A stretch of DNA of 16,971 nucleotides from an uncultured Eubacteriales bacterium (GCA_934444895.1 CAKSDA010000026.1:1-16971); one strand, 5' to 3'. Numbered from the stretch's first letter, positions 8,357 through 16,070 are shown. Numbers and translations are program-made. Notes: generated by a model not told the origin, from the letters alone.

Positions 8357-10600
8357 ATGGCTCCAAGGAAGAAAAAGGAAGTCGGATCATCGCCTAAAAA
8401 GAATAATATAAACGCGTTTATTGCCGGGGCAGGCACCGTTGTTGAACAACAGGTATGCGAAACCCTTAAATCAAATTTCATGCCCTATGCAATGAGCGTA
8501 ATTGTTTCTCGTGCAATTCCGGAAATAGATGGATTTAAACCGTCGCACCGCAAGCTTTTGTATACCATGTATAACATGGGACTTTTAAACGGCGGAACTA
8601 TAAAATCGGCAAATATAGTCGGCAGAACAATGCAGCTTAATCCGCATGGCGATGCCGCAATATATGATACCATGGTGCGCTTATCCGAAGGCAACGGAGC
8701 GCTGCTTCATCCTTTTGTCGCATCTAAGGGAAGTTTCGGAAAAGCCTATTCCAGAGATATGCAGTGTGCGGCAGCAAGATATACAGAGGCAAAATTATCT
8801 CCGATATCCGCAGAGCTTTTTGCGGATATAGATAAAGATACGGTGGATTTTGTTGACAACTACGACGCAACGATGAAGGAGCCCACCTTGTTTCCGGTTA
8901 CATTTCCAACTGTTTTGGTTAATGCCAATATGGGAATTGCCGCCGGTATGGCAAGCTCTATTTGTCCGTTTAATTTGGAAGAAGTCTGCAAAACAACAAT
9001 TGCACTTATCAGGGATGAAAATGCCAATATATATGAAACCCTTTTAGCCCCGGATTTTCCTATTGGCGGTCGCCTTTTATATGACAGAGAGATGACCGAA
9101 AAGGTGTACGAAACCGGCAGGGGCGGGTTTAAAATACGCGGAGTATATGCATATGATAAATCAGCAAACTGTATTGATATAACCGAAATACCTCCGACAA
9201 CAACCACCGAAGCCATTATTGAAAAGGTTGTTGATCTTGTTAAACAAAAAAAGGTTACCGAAATTAATGACATACGCGATGAAACCGATCTAAACGGTCT
9301 GAAAATAACAATTGATTTGAAACGGGGCGCCGATCCGGACAAGCTTATGAGCCGCCTTTTCAAGCTTACAACTTTGCAGGATACTTTTTCCTGCAACTTC
9401 AATATTCTGATCGCAGGTTCGCCCAGGGTTATGGGAGTAAGGGAAATCCTGACCGAATGGATTGCATTCAGATGTGAATGTATTCGAAGAAGAGTTTGGT
9501 TTTTGCTGAATAAATCAAAAAAACGCCTGCATCTTTTAAAGGGTCTTTCAAAAATACTTTTGGATATTGACAAGGCAATTAAAATCGTTCGCGAAACAGA
9601 AGAGGAAAAAGAGGTTGTTCCGAATCTTATGATAGGTTTCGGAATTGACGAAACCCAGGCAGAATATGTAGCCGAAATAAAACTTCGTCATTTGAATCGC
9701 GAATATATTATGAACAGACTATCGGATATTGAGGGACTGGAAAAAGAAATTGCGGAAATGGAAGATCTGCTTAACAGCAAAAGAAAAATAAACGCTGTTA
9801 TGATAAAGGAACTTGAAGAGGTAATTAAGAAATATAAAAAGCCCCGTCGCACCGTTATTGTTTATAATTTTACAAACGAAGATGAAGCTGATGAAGAACC
9901 TGTTGACCGCTCTCCTATAAATCTTTTCTATACAAAAGACGGATATTTTAAAAGAATAACACCGCAGTCTCTCAGAATGAGCGGAGAGCAGAAGCTTAAA
10001 GAGGGCGACACGCTTGTGCAGTCGGTTGAAACTACATGTGACGCGGAACTTTTATTCTTTACAAACAAATGTCAGGTTTACAAAGCAAAGGTTGCGGATT
10101 TTCAGGATACAAAGGCCAGTTTGCTGGGGGATTATATTCCGGCCAAACTTGATATGGAAGAGGATGAATATCCGCTTAGTATGGTGGTTACAAAGGACTA
10201 TAAGGGCATACTGCTTTTTGTCTTTGAAAACGGCAGAATTGCAAAGGTAAGTTTAAAGTCTTACGAAACAAAAACAAACAGAAAAAAATTGGTAGGAGCA
10301 TTCAGCGATAAATATCCGCTTTTTTCAATTATCAGTTTGGAAGAAGATAAAGAGATTCTCTTAACCTCAACAAACGGCCGAATGTTACTGGTTCATACCG
10401 GAGCTCTTGCAACAAAAACTACAAAAAGCAGCGGCGGCGTTGCGGTTATGACGCAAAAAAGAGGCCAGCATGTATACAGTGCTGAGGTGTATGAGGAAGG
10501 AAAACTTTTAAAGCCCAATCGCTATCGCACCAAAAATCTTCCGGCTGCGGGAAGCTTTATTTCCCCTTCGGAACAGGGAGAACAGATCAGCCTGCTTTAA
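8357..10600 (+). CDS. parC: type IIA DNA topoisomerase, cleavage subunit (divergent ParC/GyrA)
   Basis: The DNA-cleaving partner of the preceding subunit. The 747-residue protein has a basic N-terminal tail (MAPRKKK), the winged-helix block ending NPHGDAAIYDTMVRL (about 95-109) and active-site Tyr142 in AARYTEAKL. The tower/coiled-coil region runs to about residue 500. A short beta-propeller-like C-terminal domain (FYTKDGYFKRI, FFTNKCQVYK, VFENGRIAKVSL, TNGRMLLV) follows. I find no GyrA box (QRRGGKG), which argues for a ParC-like decatenase rather than a supercoiling gyrase. The loop before Tyr142 is two residues longer than in E. coli GyrA. The residue equivalent to GyrA Ser83 is Ala100, while the Asp87 equivalent (Asp104) is kept. 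AAGGAGA is eight bases from the ATG. It is likely in one operon with parE (106-base gap). Confidence 0.9.
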   Translation: MAPRKKKEVGSSPKKNNINAFIAGAGTVVEQQVCETLKSNFMPYAMSVIVSRAIPEIDGFKPSHRKLLYTMYNMGLLNGGTIKSANIVGRTMQLNPHGDAAIYDTMVRLSEGNGALLHPFVASKGSFGKAYSRDMQCAAARYTEAKLSPISAELFADIDKDTVDFVDNYDATMKEPTLFPVTFPTVLVNANMGIAAGMASSICPFNLEEVCKTTIALIRDENANIYETLLAPDFPIGGRLLYDREMTEKVYETGRGGFKIRGVYAYDKSANCIDITEIPPTTTTEAIIEKVVDLVKQKKVTEINDIRDETDLNGLKITIDLKRGADPDKLMSRLFKLTTLQDTFSCNFNILIAGSPRVMGVREILTEWIAFRCECIRRRVWFLLNKSKKRLHLLKGLSKILLDIDKAIKIVRETEEEKEVVPNLMIGFGIDETQAEYVAEIKLRHLNREYIMNRLSDIEGLEKEIAEMEDLLNSKRKINAVMIKELEEVIKKYKKPRRTVIVYNFTNEDEADEEPVDRSPINLFYTKDGYFKRITPQSLRMSGEQKLKEGDTLVQSVETTCDAELLFFTNKCQVYKAKVADFQDTKASLLGDYIPAKLDMEEDEYPLSMVVTKDYKGILLFVFENGRIAKVSLKSYETKTNRKKLVGAFSDKYPLFSIISLEEDKEILLTSTNGRMLLVHTGALATKTTKSSGGVAVMTQKRGQHVYSAEVYEEGKLLKPNRYRTKNLPAAGSFISPSEQGEQISLL

Positions 10601-10632
10601 AAAATCGGCTTGCTTTAAAAATGCTTTAAAAA
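10593..10632 (+). repeat. three copies of an 11-bp repeat across the parC stop codon
   Basis: TGCTTTAAAAA occurs at 10593-10603, 10611-10621 and 10622-10632, the last two in direct tandem. The parC TAA (10598-10600) is in the first copy. On the minus strand each copy gives a T5 tract next to the hairpin that follows. Confidence 0.8.
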
Positions 10633-10670
10633 TGCGACGGACAGTTTTATAATAAGCACTGTCCGTCGCA
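10633..10670. terminator. strong hairpin after parC, probable terminator
   Basis: Perfect 13-bp GC-rich stem (10633-10645 and 10658-10670) with a 12-base loop. On the plus strand no U-run follows at once (GTCAGCTGAACGGTTTT). On the minus strand the stem is followed by TTTTTAAAGC, a better terminator context. It probably ends the topoisomerase operon or protects its 3' end. Confidence 0.6.
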
Positions 10671-10856
10671 GTCAGCTGAACGGTTTTAATATAGTTTTAA
10701 ATAATTACTTTTAAAGGTCGTTGCCTTTTGATTTAAATTATAATTCAATATTAATCCGCACAAACGCAAATAATAATTCAGCCGACACAAGTATTATATT
10801 AAAATGCCAAATATAAATACAAGGAAAAATATGCCTTGAAACTATTATATATTTTG

Positions 10857-10885
10857 TTGACAAAAAAATGGAATAGTTATAAAAT
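10857..10885 (+). promoter_or_regulatory. sigma-A promoter for valS
   Basis: Perfect TTGACA (10857-10862), 17-base spacer, TAAAAT (10880-10885; an overlapping TATAAA starts at 10878). Transcription from about 10892 would give a leader near 214 nt before the valS ATG. Confidence 0.75.
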
Positions 10886-10904
10886 AGACAATAATTGATA
10901 ATAG

Positions 10905-10953
10905 AAATCGACAAATTAATAAAATCGAAAAATATTGAAATCGAAAAATATTG
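10905..10953 (+). repeat. 16-bp tandem repeat in the valS leader
   Basis: AAATCGAAAAATATTG is present twice, perfectly and in tandem (10922-10937, 10938-10953). A degenerate copy (AAATCGACAAATTAAT) precedes them at 10905-10920. It lies within the predicted leader, just downstream of the promoter. Confidence 0.8.
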
Positions 10954-11034
10954 AAAATAAACAGCTAATTTAAATCAACAAGTTAATAAACAATTTAAAT
11001 TGATATTAAACAATATATTATCACCGATTTTATA

Positions 11035-11071
11035 AGTTGAACCTTTGAATGAAACCGCAGGGTGTTCAACT
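11035..11071 (+). other. hairpin in the valS leader
   Basis: An 8-bp outer stem AGTTGAAC/GTTCAACT (11035-11042/11064-11071) continues, after one bulged T, into CTTTG/CAGGG (11043-11047/11058-11062, two G-U pairs) with loop AATGAAACCG. No U-tract follows, so it is not a terminator. It ends 35 bases before the valS start. Confidence 0.5.
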
Positions 11072-11105
11072 GAAATACGGGTCAAAATCATTGGGAGGTT
11101 GTTAA

Positions 11106-13742
11106 ATGCATAAAGATATTGCAAAAACCTATAATCCTTCGGAAATAGAGGACAGAATTTATTCTTTTTGGCTGAATGGGGGATATTTCCACGCAGAGGC
11201 TGATGAGAATAAAAAGCCTTACACAATCGTTATCCCGCCACCGAATATTACGGGCCAGCTTCACATGGGACATGCCCTTGATAATACCTTGCAGGATATT
11301 CTCATTCGTTTTCGCAGAATGCAGGGATATTCGGCATTGTGGATGCCGGGAACCGATCATGCTTCTATAGCAACAGAGGCAAAGATAGTGGAGGCAATGA
11401 AGCAAGAGGGGCTTACAAAAGAAGATATCGGCCGCGAAGAGTTTTTAAAACGCGCGTGGCAGTGGCGTGACAAATATGGCTCCAGAATTATATCTCAGCT
11501 TAAAAAATTGGGTTCCTCATGCGATTGGGAAAGAGAAAGATTTACTCTTGACGAAGGATGTTCAAAGGCGGTAAAAGAGGTTTTTGTGCGTCTTTACAAC
11601 AAAGGTCTTATTTATCGCGGCGAGCGCATTATAAACTGGTGCCCTCATTGTAAAACTTCAATTTCAGATGCCGAGGTAACATACGAGGAAAAAGAAGGCT
11701 CTTTTTGGCACTTAAGATATCATCTGGCAGATGGCAGCGGATATATTGAGCTTGCAACAACAAGGCCTGAAACTCTAATGGGAGATACCGCGGTTGCAGT
11801 TCATCCTGATGATGAAAGGTATAAAAATCTTATAGGCAAAAACTGCGTTCTTCCTTTAATGAATCGTGAAATTCCGATTATTGCAGACGAATATGTTGAA
11901 ATGGACTTTGGAACGGGTGCGGTTAAAATAACACCGGCTCACGATCCAAACGATTTTGAAGTAGGACTTCGCCATAATTTGCCGGTTATTAATGTTATGA
12001 CCGATGAAGCCGTGATCAACGAAAACGGCGGTAAATATTGCGGTATGGACAGATATGCGGCAAGAAAAGCGGTTGTTGAGGATTTGAAAGAGGGAGGATA
12101 TTTAATAAAGGTTGAGCCCATGAATCATAATGTAGGTTCATGTTACCGTTGCAATTCGGTTGTCGAACCCAGAATTTCAAAGCAATGGTTTGTGAAAATG
12201 GAACCTTTGGCAAAGCCCGCGATTGACACTGTTAAAAACGGTGAAATAAAATTAATCCCATCAAGATTTGAAAAGACATATTTTAATTGGATGGAAAATA
12301 TCAAAGACTGGTGTATTTCCAGACAACTTTGGTGGGGGCATCGCATACCTGCATATTATTGCGGTGACTGCGGTGAAGTGATTGTTGCAAAGGAAAAACC
12401 TGAAAAATGCCCAAAATGCGGCTGCACAAATATCACGCAGGATGAGGATACGCTTGATACATGGTTTTCCTCTGCTTTGTGGCCTTTTTCAACACTGGGA
12501 TGGCCTGACGAAAACAAAGATCTTGATTATTTTTATCCCACAAGTACATTGGTTACCGGATATGATATAATTTTCTTCTGGGTAGCACGAATGATATTTT
12601 CCGGCCTTGAATATACAGGCAAACCGCCTTTTAATACCGTTCTTTTCCATGGAATTGTTCGTGACGAACAGGGAAGAAAAATGTCTAAATCGCTCGGAAA
12701 CGGTATTGATCCGCTTGTTGAAATCGAAAAGTACGGCGCTGACGCACTTAGGTTTACCCTTGCAACCGGAAACACACCGGGCAATGATATGCGATATTCG
12801 GCAAGCCGTGTTTCGGCAAGCAGTAACTTTGCGAATAAAATATGGAACGCAGCAAAATTTGTGCTTATGAATCTAAGCGACGATGAACCGGCTCCTCACA
12901 TTCCAAATGATCTTTCAATAGAGGATAAATGGATACTTTCAAGGTTTAACAAGCTAGTTAAGGATGTAACCGATAATCTTGAAAAATTTGAGCTTGGACT
13001 GGCGGTTGCCAAACTTTATGATTTTATATGGGATATTTTCTGCGACTGGTATATAGAAGTTGCAAAAATTAAGATTAATTCCGGAAATGAAAAAGAGGCA
13101 AAAACCGCAAAGGCAGTTTTAGTATATGTATTTTCCGAAACGCTAAAATTACTGCACCCGTTCATGCCTTTTATTACCGAGGAAATCTGGCAGGCTTTGC
13201 CTCATACAGGTGAAACCATTATGAAGGCAAAGTGGCCTGAATATTCAGAAAAAATCGATTTTTCTTCAGAGGAAGAGGAATTTCAGCTTATTATGGATGC
13301 TATCCGTGCAATAAGAGCACGCAGAAATGAACTGAATGTTCCGCCCTCAAGGAAGGCAAAGGTTGTTATAGTATCAGAAAAGAACGGCCTTTTTGAAAGT
13401 TGCGTGCCTTTTATTAAAAGGCTGGCATATGCTTCGGAGGTTGAATTTACCGACGGTTTCGATGCTGAAGGCTCTGTTTGTGTTGTTACAGATGCAGCTA
13501 CGATCTATATGCCTATGAAGGAACTTATAGATCTTAAGGGAGAGCTTGAAAGGCTGACAAAAGATCTTGAAAAAGCATACGAAGATAAAAAGTTTTTTGA
13601 ATCCAAACTTAATAATCCGGGATTTGTAGCAAAAGCTCCGGAGAAGGTTGTTACAGCACAAAAAGAGCAGCTTGCAAAGGTACTGGAAAAAATAGAAAAT
13701 CTAAACAAAAGCTTGGAAGACATTAAAAAACAGTTGGATTGA
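11106..13742 (+). CDS. valS: valyl-tRNA synthetase
   Basis: Charges tRNA(Val) with valine and edits mischarged threonine. The 878-residue protein (B. subtilis ValS is about 880) is a class I synthetase. It has PPPNITGQLHMGHA (residues 44-57; the HIGH motif is HMGH, 53-56), the CP1 editing domain (about 200-350, with TTRPETLMGDTAVAVHP), the KMSKS loop (525-529) and WWGHRIPAYYC. A Cys cluster (Cys419, 422, 435, 438, 440; CGDC...CPKCGC) resembles a zinc knuckle. The anticodon-binding domain is followed by the C-terminal coiled-coil arm characteristic of ValS (about 810-878). GGGAGG seven bases before the ATG is a strong ribosome binding site. It has its own promoter, and a terminator separates it from folC. 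Confidence 0.97.
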   Translation: MHKDIAKTYNPSEIEDRIYSFWLNGGYFHAEADENKKPYTIVIPPPNITGQLHMGHALDNTLQDILIRFRRMQGYSALWMPGTDHASIATEAKIVEAMKQEGLTKEDIGREEFLKRAWQWRDKYGSRIISQLKKLGSSCDWERERFTLDEGCSKAVKEVFVRLYNKGLIYRGERIINWCPHCKTSISDAEVTYEEKEGSFWHLRYHLADGSGYIELATTRPETLMGDTAVAVHPDDERYKNLIGKNCVLPLMNREIPIIADEYVEMDFGTGAVKITPAHDPNDFEVGLRHNLPVINVMTDEAVINENGGKYCGMDRYAARKAVVEDLKEGGYLIKVEPMNHNVGSCYRCNSVVEPRISKQWFVKMEPLAKPAIDTVKNGEIKLIPSRFEKTYFNWMENIKDWCISRQLWWGHRIPAYYCGDCGEVIVAKEKPEKCPKCGCTNITQDEDTLDTWFSSALWPFSTLGWPDENKDLDYFYPTSTLVTGYDIIFFWVARMIFSGLEYTGKPPFNTVLFHGIVRDEQGRKMSKSLGNGIDPLVEIEKYGADALRFTLATGNTPGNDMRYSASRVSASSNFANKIWNAAKFVLMNLSDDEPAPHIPNDLSIEDKWILSRFNKLVKDVTDNLEKFELGLAVAKLYDFIWDIFCDWYIEVAKIKINSGNEKEAKTAKAVLVYVFSETLKLLHPFMPFITEEIWQALPHTGETIMKAKWPEYSEKIDFSSEEEEFQLIMDAIRAIRARRNELNVPPSRKAKVVIVSEKNGLFESCVPFIKRLAYASEVEFTDGFDAEGSVCVVTDAATIYMPMKELIDLKGELERLTKDLEKAYEDKKFFESKLNNPGFVAKAPEKVVTAQKEQLAKVLEKIENLNKSLEDIKKQLD

Positions 13743-13751
13743 TAATAAATA

Positions 13752-13796
13752 ATTATAAACCCGATAGGCACTTTATGGTCCTACCGGGTTTATAAT
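13752..13796 (+). terminator. terminator-like hairpin after valS
   Basis: Twelve-bp stem ATTATAAACCCG/CGGGTTTATAAT (13752-13763/13785-13796), one A/C mismatch, then TAGG/CCTA (13765-13768/13780-13783), with an 11-base loop. The following sequence is only mildly U-rich, so efficiency is uncertain. Confidence 0.65.
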
Positions 13797-13811
13797 AGTT
13801 ATCATTACTCT

Positions 13812-13840
13812 TTGCAAAAATAAACGAAAAGCCATATAGA
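13812..13840 (+). promoter_or_regulatory. candidate promoter for folC
   Basis: TTGCAA (13812-13817), 17-base spacer, TATAGA (13835-13840). The -10 falls at the end of the first copy of a 13-bp duplication. The second copy supplies another TATATA at 13848-13853, but at poor spacing. Confidence 0.45.
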
Positions 13841-13851
13841 AAAGCCATATA
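13826..13851 (+). repeat. 13-bp tandem duplication upstream of folC
   Basis: GAAAAGCCATATA is perfectly duplicated at 13826-13838 and 13839-13851. It overlaps the candidate folC -10 region. Confidence 0.85.
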
Positions 13852-13929
13852 TAAAAAGCAACCAGTAAAACTGTACGGTGTTTGCCCGGGATGCATTAGA
13901 ATAAATATAAATTAAAACGGAGACAGGCA

Positions 13930-15201
13930 ATGAATTACGAAGAAACACTTGAATACATTCATTCTTTGCACAAATTCGGTATTAAACCGGGGCTTGATAA
14001 TATAAAAAAATTGCTTATGCTGCTTGGCAACCCTCAAAACAATAACAACTTTGTTCATGTTGCCGGAACAAATGGCAAAGGCTCGGTTTCAACCTATTTA
14101 AGCAATATATTTATTGCCGACGGCAAAAAAACCGGACTGTTTATTTCGCCGTATGTTGTGGACTTTAAAGAAAGAATTCAAATAAACGGGCAATATATAA
14201 GCGAAAACAGCTTGTGCCTCATTACAAAAGAGGTAAAAGAAGCGGCTCAAAAGCTCTATACAATGGACAAAACCGTTATAACCGAATTTGAATTTATAAC
14301 GGCAGCAGCTTTTTTATATTTCAGCAAAGAAAAATGCGATATTGTCGTTTTGGAAACGGGGCTCGGCGGAAGACTGGATAGCACCAATGTTATCAAAAAA
14401 CCACTTGCCTCGATAATAACAAAAATAGATTTTGATCACACTGCCGTTTTGGGTGATACAATTGAAAAAATCGCTTATGAAAAGGCCGGGATAATTAAAA
14501 GCAACTCTATTGTAATAACCACAGATAAGCAGGACAAAAAGGCCCTTGAGGTTATCAAAAATACTGCTCTGTCTGTAAATTCCGAGTTTGTATGCGTAGA
14601 CTCAAAGGATGCCAAAAATATTATCTGCACCGAATTTAATACGCAGTTTGAATATAAAAACATTAAACTTATATCCGAAATGCCGGGGATGCATCAGGTA
14701 GAAAACATGTCTTTGGCTGTTCAAACGGCCCTTAAACTGAAAATTGGGGAACAGAGCATTAAGTCAGGAATTTTGAGAACCTCATTTCCCGCAAGGCTGG
14801 AAATGATTTCAAAATCTCCTCTTGTATTGCTTGACGGCGCCCATAATCCAAACGGCGCTGGGGTTTTGGCTGATTATTTAAAATCAAATAAAATCTCTCC
14901 CGTGGCTGTAATGGGTATGATGAAGGACAAGGACTGTTTTGGCGTTGCTAAGCTCATTGCACCGCTTTGCAGCGCTGTACTGACAGTAACAGTTAATTCA
15001 AATCAGCGAGCAATTTCGGCAGAGGAACTCGCAAATATCGCAGCCGAATTTTGTAATAAAGTAATTCCGTTTTCAAATTATAATGATGCTTTGAAGGAAG
15101 CCGAAGAAATTTCAAATATTCTGTCGGTGCCTATACTTGTTTGCGGATCTTTGTATCTTGCTTCCGATATTCGTCCCATATTACTCAATAAATTTAAATA
15201 A
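13930..15201 (+). CDS. folC: folylpolyglutamate synthase / dihydrofolate synthase
   Basis: A Mur-ligase-type enzyme that adds glutamate to folates and, if bifunctional, to dihydropteroate. The 423-residue protein has the ATP loop AGTNGKGS (residues 45-52), SPYVVDFKERIQING (73-87), LETGLGGRLDSTNV (141-154), DFDHTAVLGDT (167-177), YEKAGIIK (183-190) and the C-terminal DGAHNPNG block (about 302-309). Length is usual for the family. The start is ATG at 13930, with GGAGA six bases before it. It follows valS, as in many Firmicutes, and ends upstream of a clear terminator, so it appears to be a single-gene unit. Whether it makes dihydrofolate as well as polyglutamate cannot be read from sequence; no other folate gene is present here. 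Confidence 0.95.
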   Translation: MNYEETLEYIHSLHKFGIKPGLDNIKKLLMLLGNPQNNNNFVHVAGTNGKGSVSTYLSNIFIADGKKTGLFISPYVVDFKERIQINGQYISENSLCLITKEVKEAAQKLYTMDKTVITEFEFITAAAFLYFSKEKCDIVVLETGLGGRLDSTNVIKKPLASIITKIDFDHTAVLGDTIEKIAYEKAGIIKSNSIVITTDKQDKKALEVIKNTALSVNSEFVCVDSKDAKNIICTEFNTQFEYKNIKLISEMPGMHQVENMSLAVQTALKLKIGEQSIKSGILRTSFPARLEMISKSPLVLLDGAHNPNGAGVLADYLKSNKISPVAVMGMMKDKDCFGVAKLIAPLCSAVLTVTVNSNQRAISAEELANIAAEFCNKVIPFSNYNDALKEAEEISNILSVPILVCGSLYLASDIRPILLNKFK

Positions 15202-15229
15202 CTACCTTTTTGGCATAAACAAAATTTTT

Positions 15230-15237
15230 TTCGACAA
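15230..15237 (-). promoter_or_regulatory. Spo0A box (0A box) upstream of spoIIA
   Basis: Perfect TTGTCGAA on the minus strand (TTCGACAA on plus), between folC and spoIIAA. It abuts ATTGAATTC (15237-15245), a partial match to the sigma-H -10 (RNNGAATWW). No AGGA-type -35 is visible. Spo0A control of spoIIA is known in Bacillus. The same 8-mer occurs once by chance inside valS, so the match alone is not proof. Confidence 0.5.
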
Positions 15238-15261
15238 TTGAATTCAGCATAATTTTTACGG

Positions 15262-15304
15262 ACAAACCTTTATAATTCAGTTTATAAAGGTTTGTTATTT
15301 TTTT
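15262..15304 (+). terminator. intrinsic terminator after folC, touching the spoIIAA ribosome binding site
   Basis: Perfect 14-bp stem ACAAACCTTTATAA/TTATAAAGGTTTGT (15262-15275/15282-15295), six-base loop, then TATTTTTTT to 15304. GGAGG of the next gene starts at 15305, with no gap. Confidence 0.88.
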
Positions 15305-15319
15305 GGAGGTTTGATAAAA

Positions 15320-15655
15320 ATGTCAGTAAGAATTATTGCAGACAGGGAAATAGTAACCGCCTGCCTGGATGGAGAGATAGACCACCATACTGCCGCCGAA
15401 ATGAGAAACGAAATTGATAAGGCGGTTGATGATTATCATCCCTCTTTACTGGTTCTTGATTTTAAAAATGTATCATTTATGGACAGCTCCGGCATAGGAC
15501 TTGTTATGGGCAGATATAAGGCTATAAGCGCCATTGACGGGGAACTTGCAATTATTAATACGACTCCCCAAATAGGTAAAGTTATGAAACTTGCAGGCAT
15601 GGAACGCCTCGCAAAAATAGGTATGGAGGAAAAATTTAATGAAAGCACAAAATAA
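15320..15655 (+). CDS. spoIIAA: anti-sigma-F factor antagonist (STAS domain)
   Basis: In the forespore, unphosphorylated SpoIIAA binds SpoIIAB and frees sigma-F; SpoIIAB phosphorylates and so inactivates it. The 111-residue protein is a single STAS domain. It has GEIDHHTA (residues 18-25) and FMDSSGIG (53-60), where Ser56 matches the phosphorylated Ser58 of B. subtilis. An in-frame TTG at 15311 lies one base from the GGAGGT ribosome binding site, too close. The ATG at 15320, ten bases from GGAGG, is the better start and matches the family's N-terminus. Its last 17 bases overlap spoIIAB, so the two are translationally coupled. Dephosphorylation needs SpoIIE, which is not in this window. Confidence 0.94.
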   Translation: MSVRIIADREIVTACLDGEIDHHTAAEMRNEIDKAVDDYHPSLLVLDFKNVSFMDSSGIGLVMGRYKAISAIDGELAIINTTPQIGKVMKLAGMERLAKIGMEEKFNESTK

Positions 15656-16070
15656 ATTTAATTTAAAATTTCCGTCAAAATCAGCTAATGAGAGCTTTGC
15701 AAGGGTGGCGGTCGCCTCATTTATTTCTCAACTTGATCCTACATTAGAGGAAATGAGCGACATTAAAACGGCTGTCTCGGAAGCCGTAACAAACAGTATT
15801 GTTCACGGATACAGTAATACAATAGGAATTGTCTACATAACGGCGGAAATATTTGAAAATCGAAGCGTGAGAATAAGAATAAGAGATACCGGATGCGGCA
15901 TTGAAAATGTTGAAAGAGCAATGGAACCTCTCTTTACGACCGTAGGAGGCGAACGCTCGGGACTTGGGTTTTCCGTCATGCAAAGTTTTATGGATAACCT
16001 TAAAGTATCATCAAAACCGGGTAAAGGTACAACGGTAATACTCAGTAAAAAACTTTCGGTTAAATTGTAA
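15639..16070 (+). CDS. spoIIAB: anti-sigma-F factor and serine kinase
   Basis: Binds and holds sigma-F inactive with ATP, and phosphorylates SpoIIAA. The 143-residue GHKL-fold protein has the N box EAVTNSIVHGY (48-58; Glu48, Asn52, His56), the G1 box DTGCGI (83-88) and the G2 box SGLGFSVM (107-114), followed by GKGTTV. Length matches B. subtilis SpoIIAB (about 146). The ATG lies inside the end of spoIIAA, with GGAGG nine bases upstream. Its TAA shares one base with the sigF ATG (TAATG). The tight overlaps imply coupled, stoichiometric synthesis of the three proteins. Confidence 0.95.
   Translation: MKAQNKFNLKFPSKSANESFARVAVASFISQLDPTLEEMSDIKTAVSEAVTNSIVHGYSNTIGIVYITAEIFENRSVRIRIRDTGCGIENVERAMEPLFTTVGGERSGLGFSVMQSFMDNLKVSSKPGKGTTVILSKKLSVKL

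Larger units (their letters stand above)
10671..11105 (+). other. long AT-rich spacer and valS leader, no gene seen
   Basis: This stretch has no credible coding frame. 10671-10856 shows nothing beyond AT-rich sequence and a weak CAAGG/CCTTG pair at 10820-10838. After it come the promoter at 10857-10885, tandem repeats at 10905-10953, a 12-bp palindrome CAATTTAAATTG (10991-11002), a hairpin at 11035-11071 and the valS ribosome binding site. The T-box core (AGGGTGG-ACCGCG) expected for many Firmicute valS leaders is absent. Confidence 0.7.

Noticed and set aside
8860..9573. 237-codon open frame on the minus strand
   Set aside because: It lies wholly inside the well-supported parC gene, has no family motif, and reads as an antisense shadow.
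11048..11066. Possible T-box core upstream of valS (ACCGC next to AGGGTG)
   Set aside because: The two halves are in the wrong order for the T-box sequence, and no antiterminator/terminator pair or specifier stem was found.
12160..12167. Perfect Spo0A box TTGTCGAA
   Set aside because: It lies deep in the valS coding region, so it is most likely chance. It also shows that a single 8-mer match has limited weight.
15311..15313. TTG start for spoIIAA
   Set aside because: It is directly next to the GGAGGT site, leaving no spacing; the ATG at 15320 fits spacing and family length.
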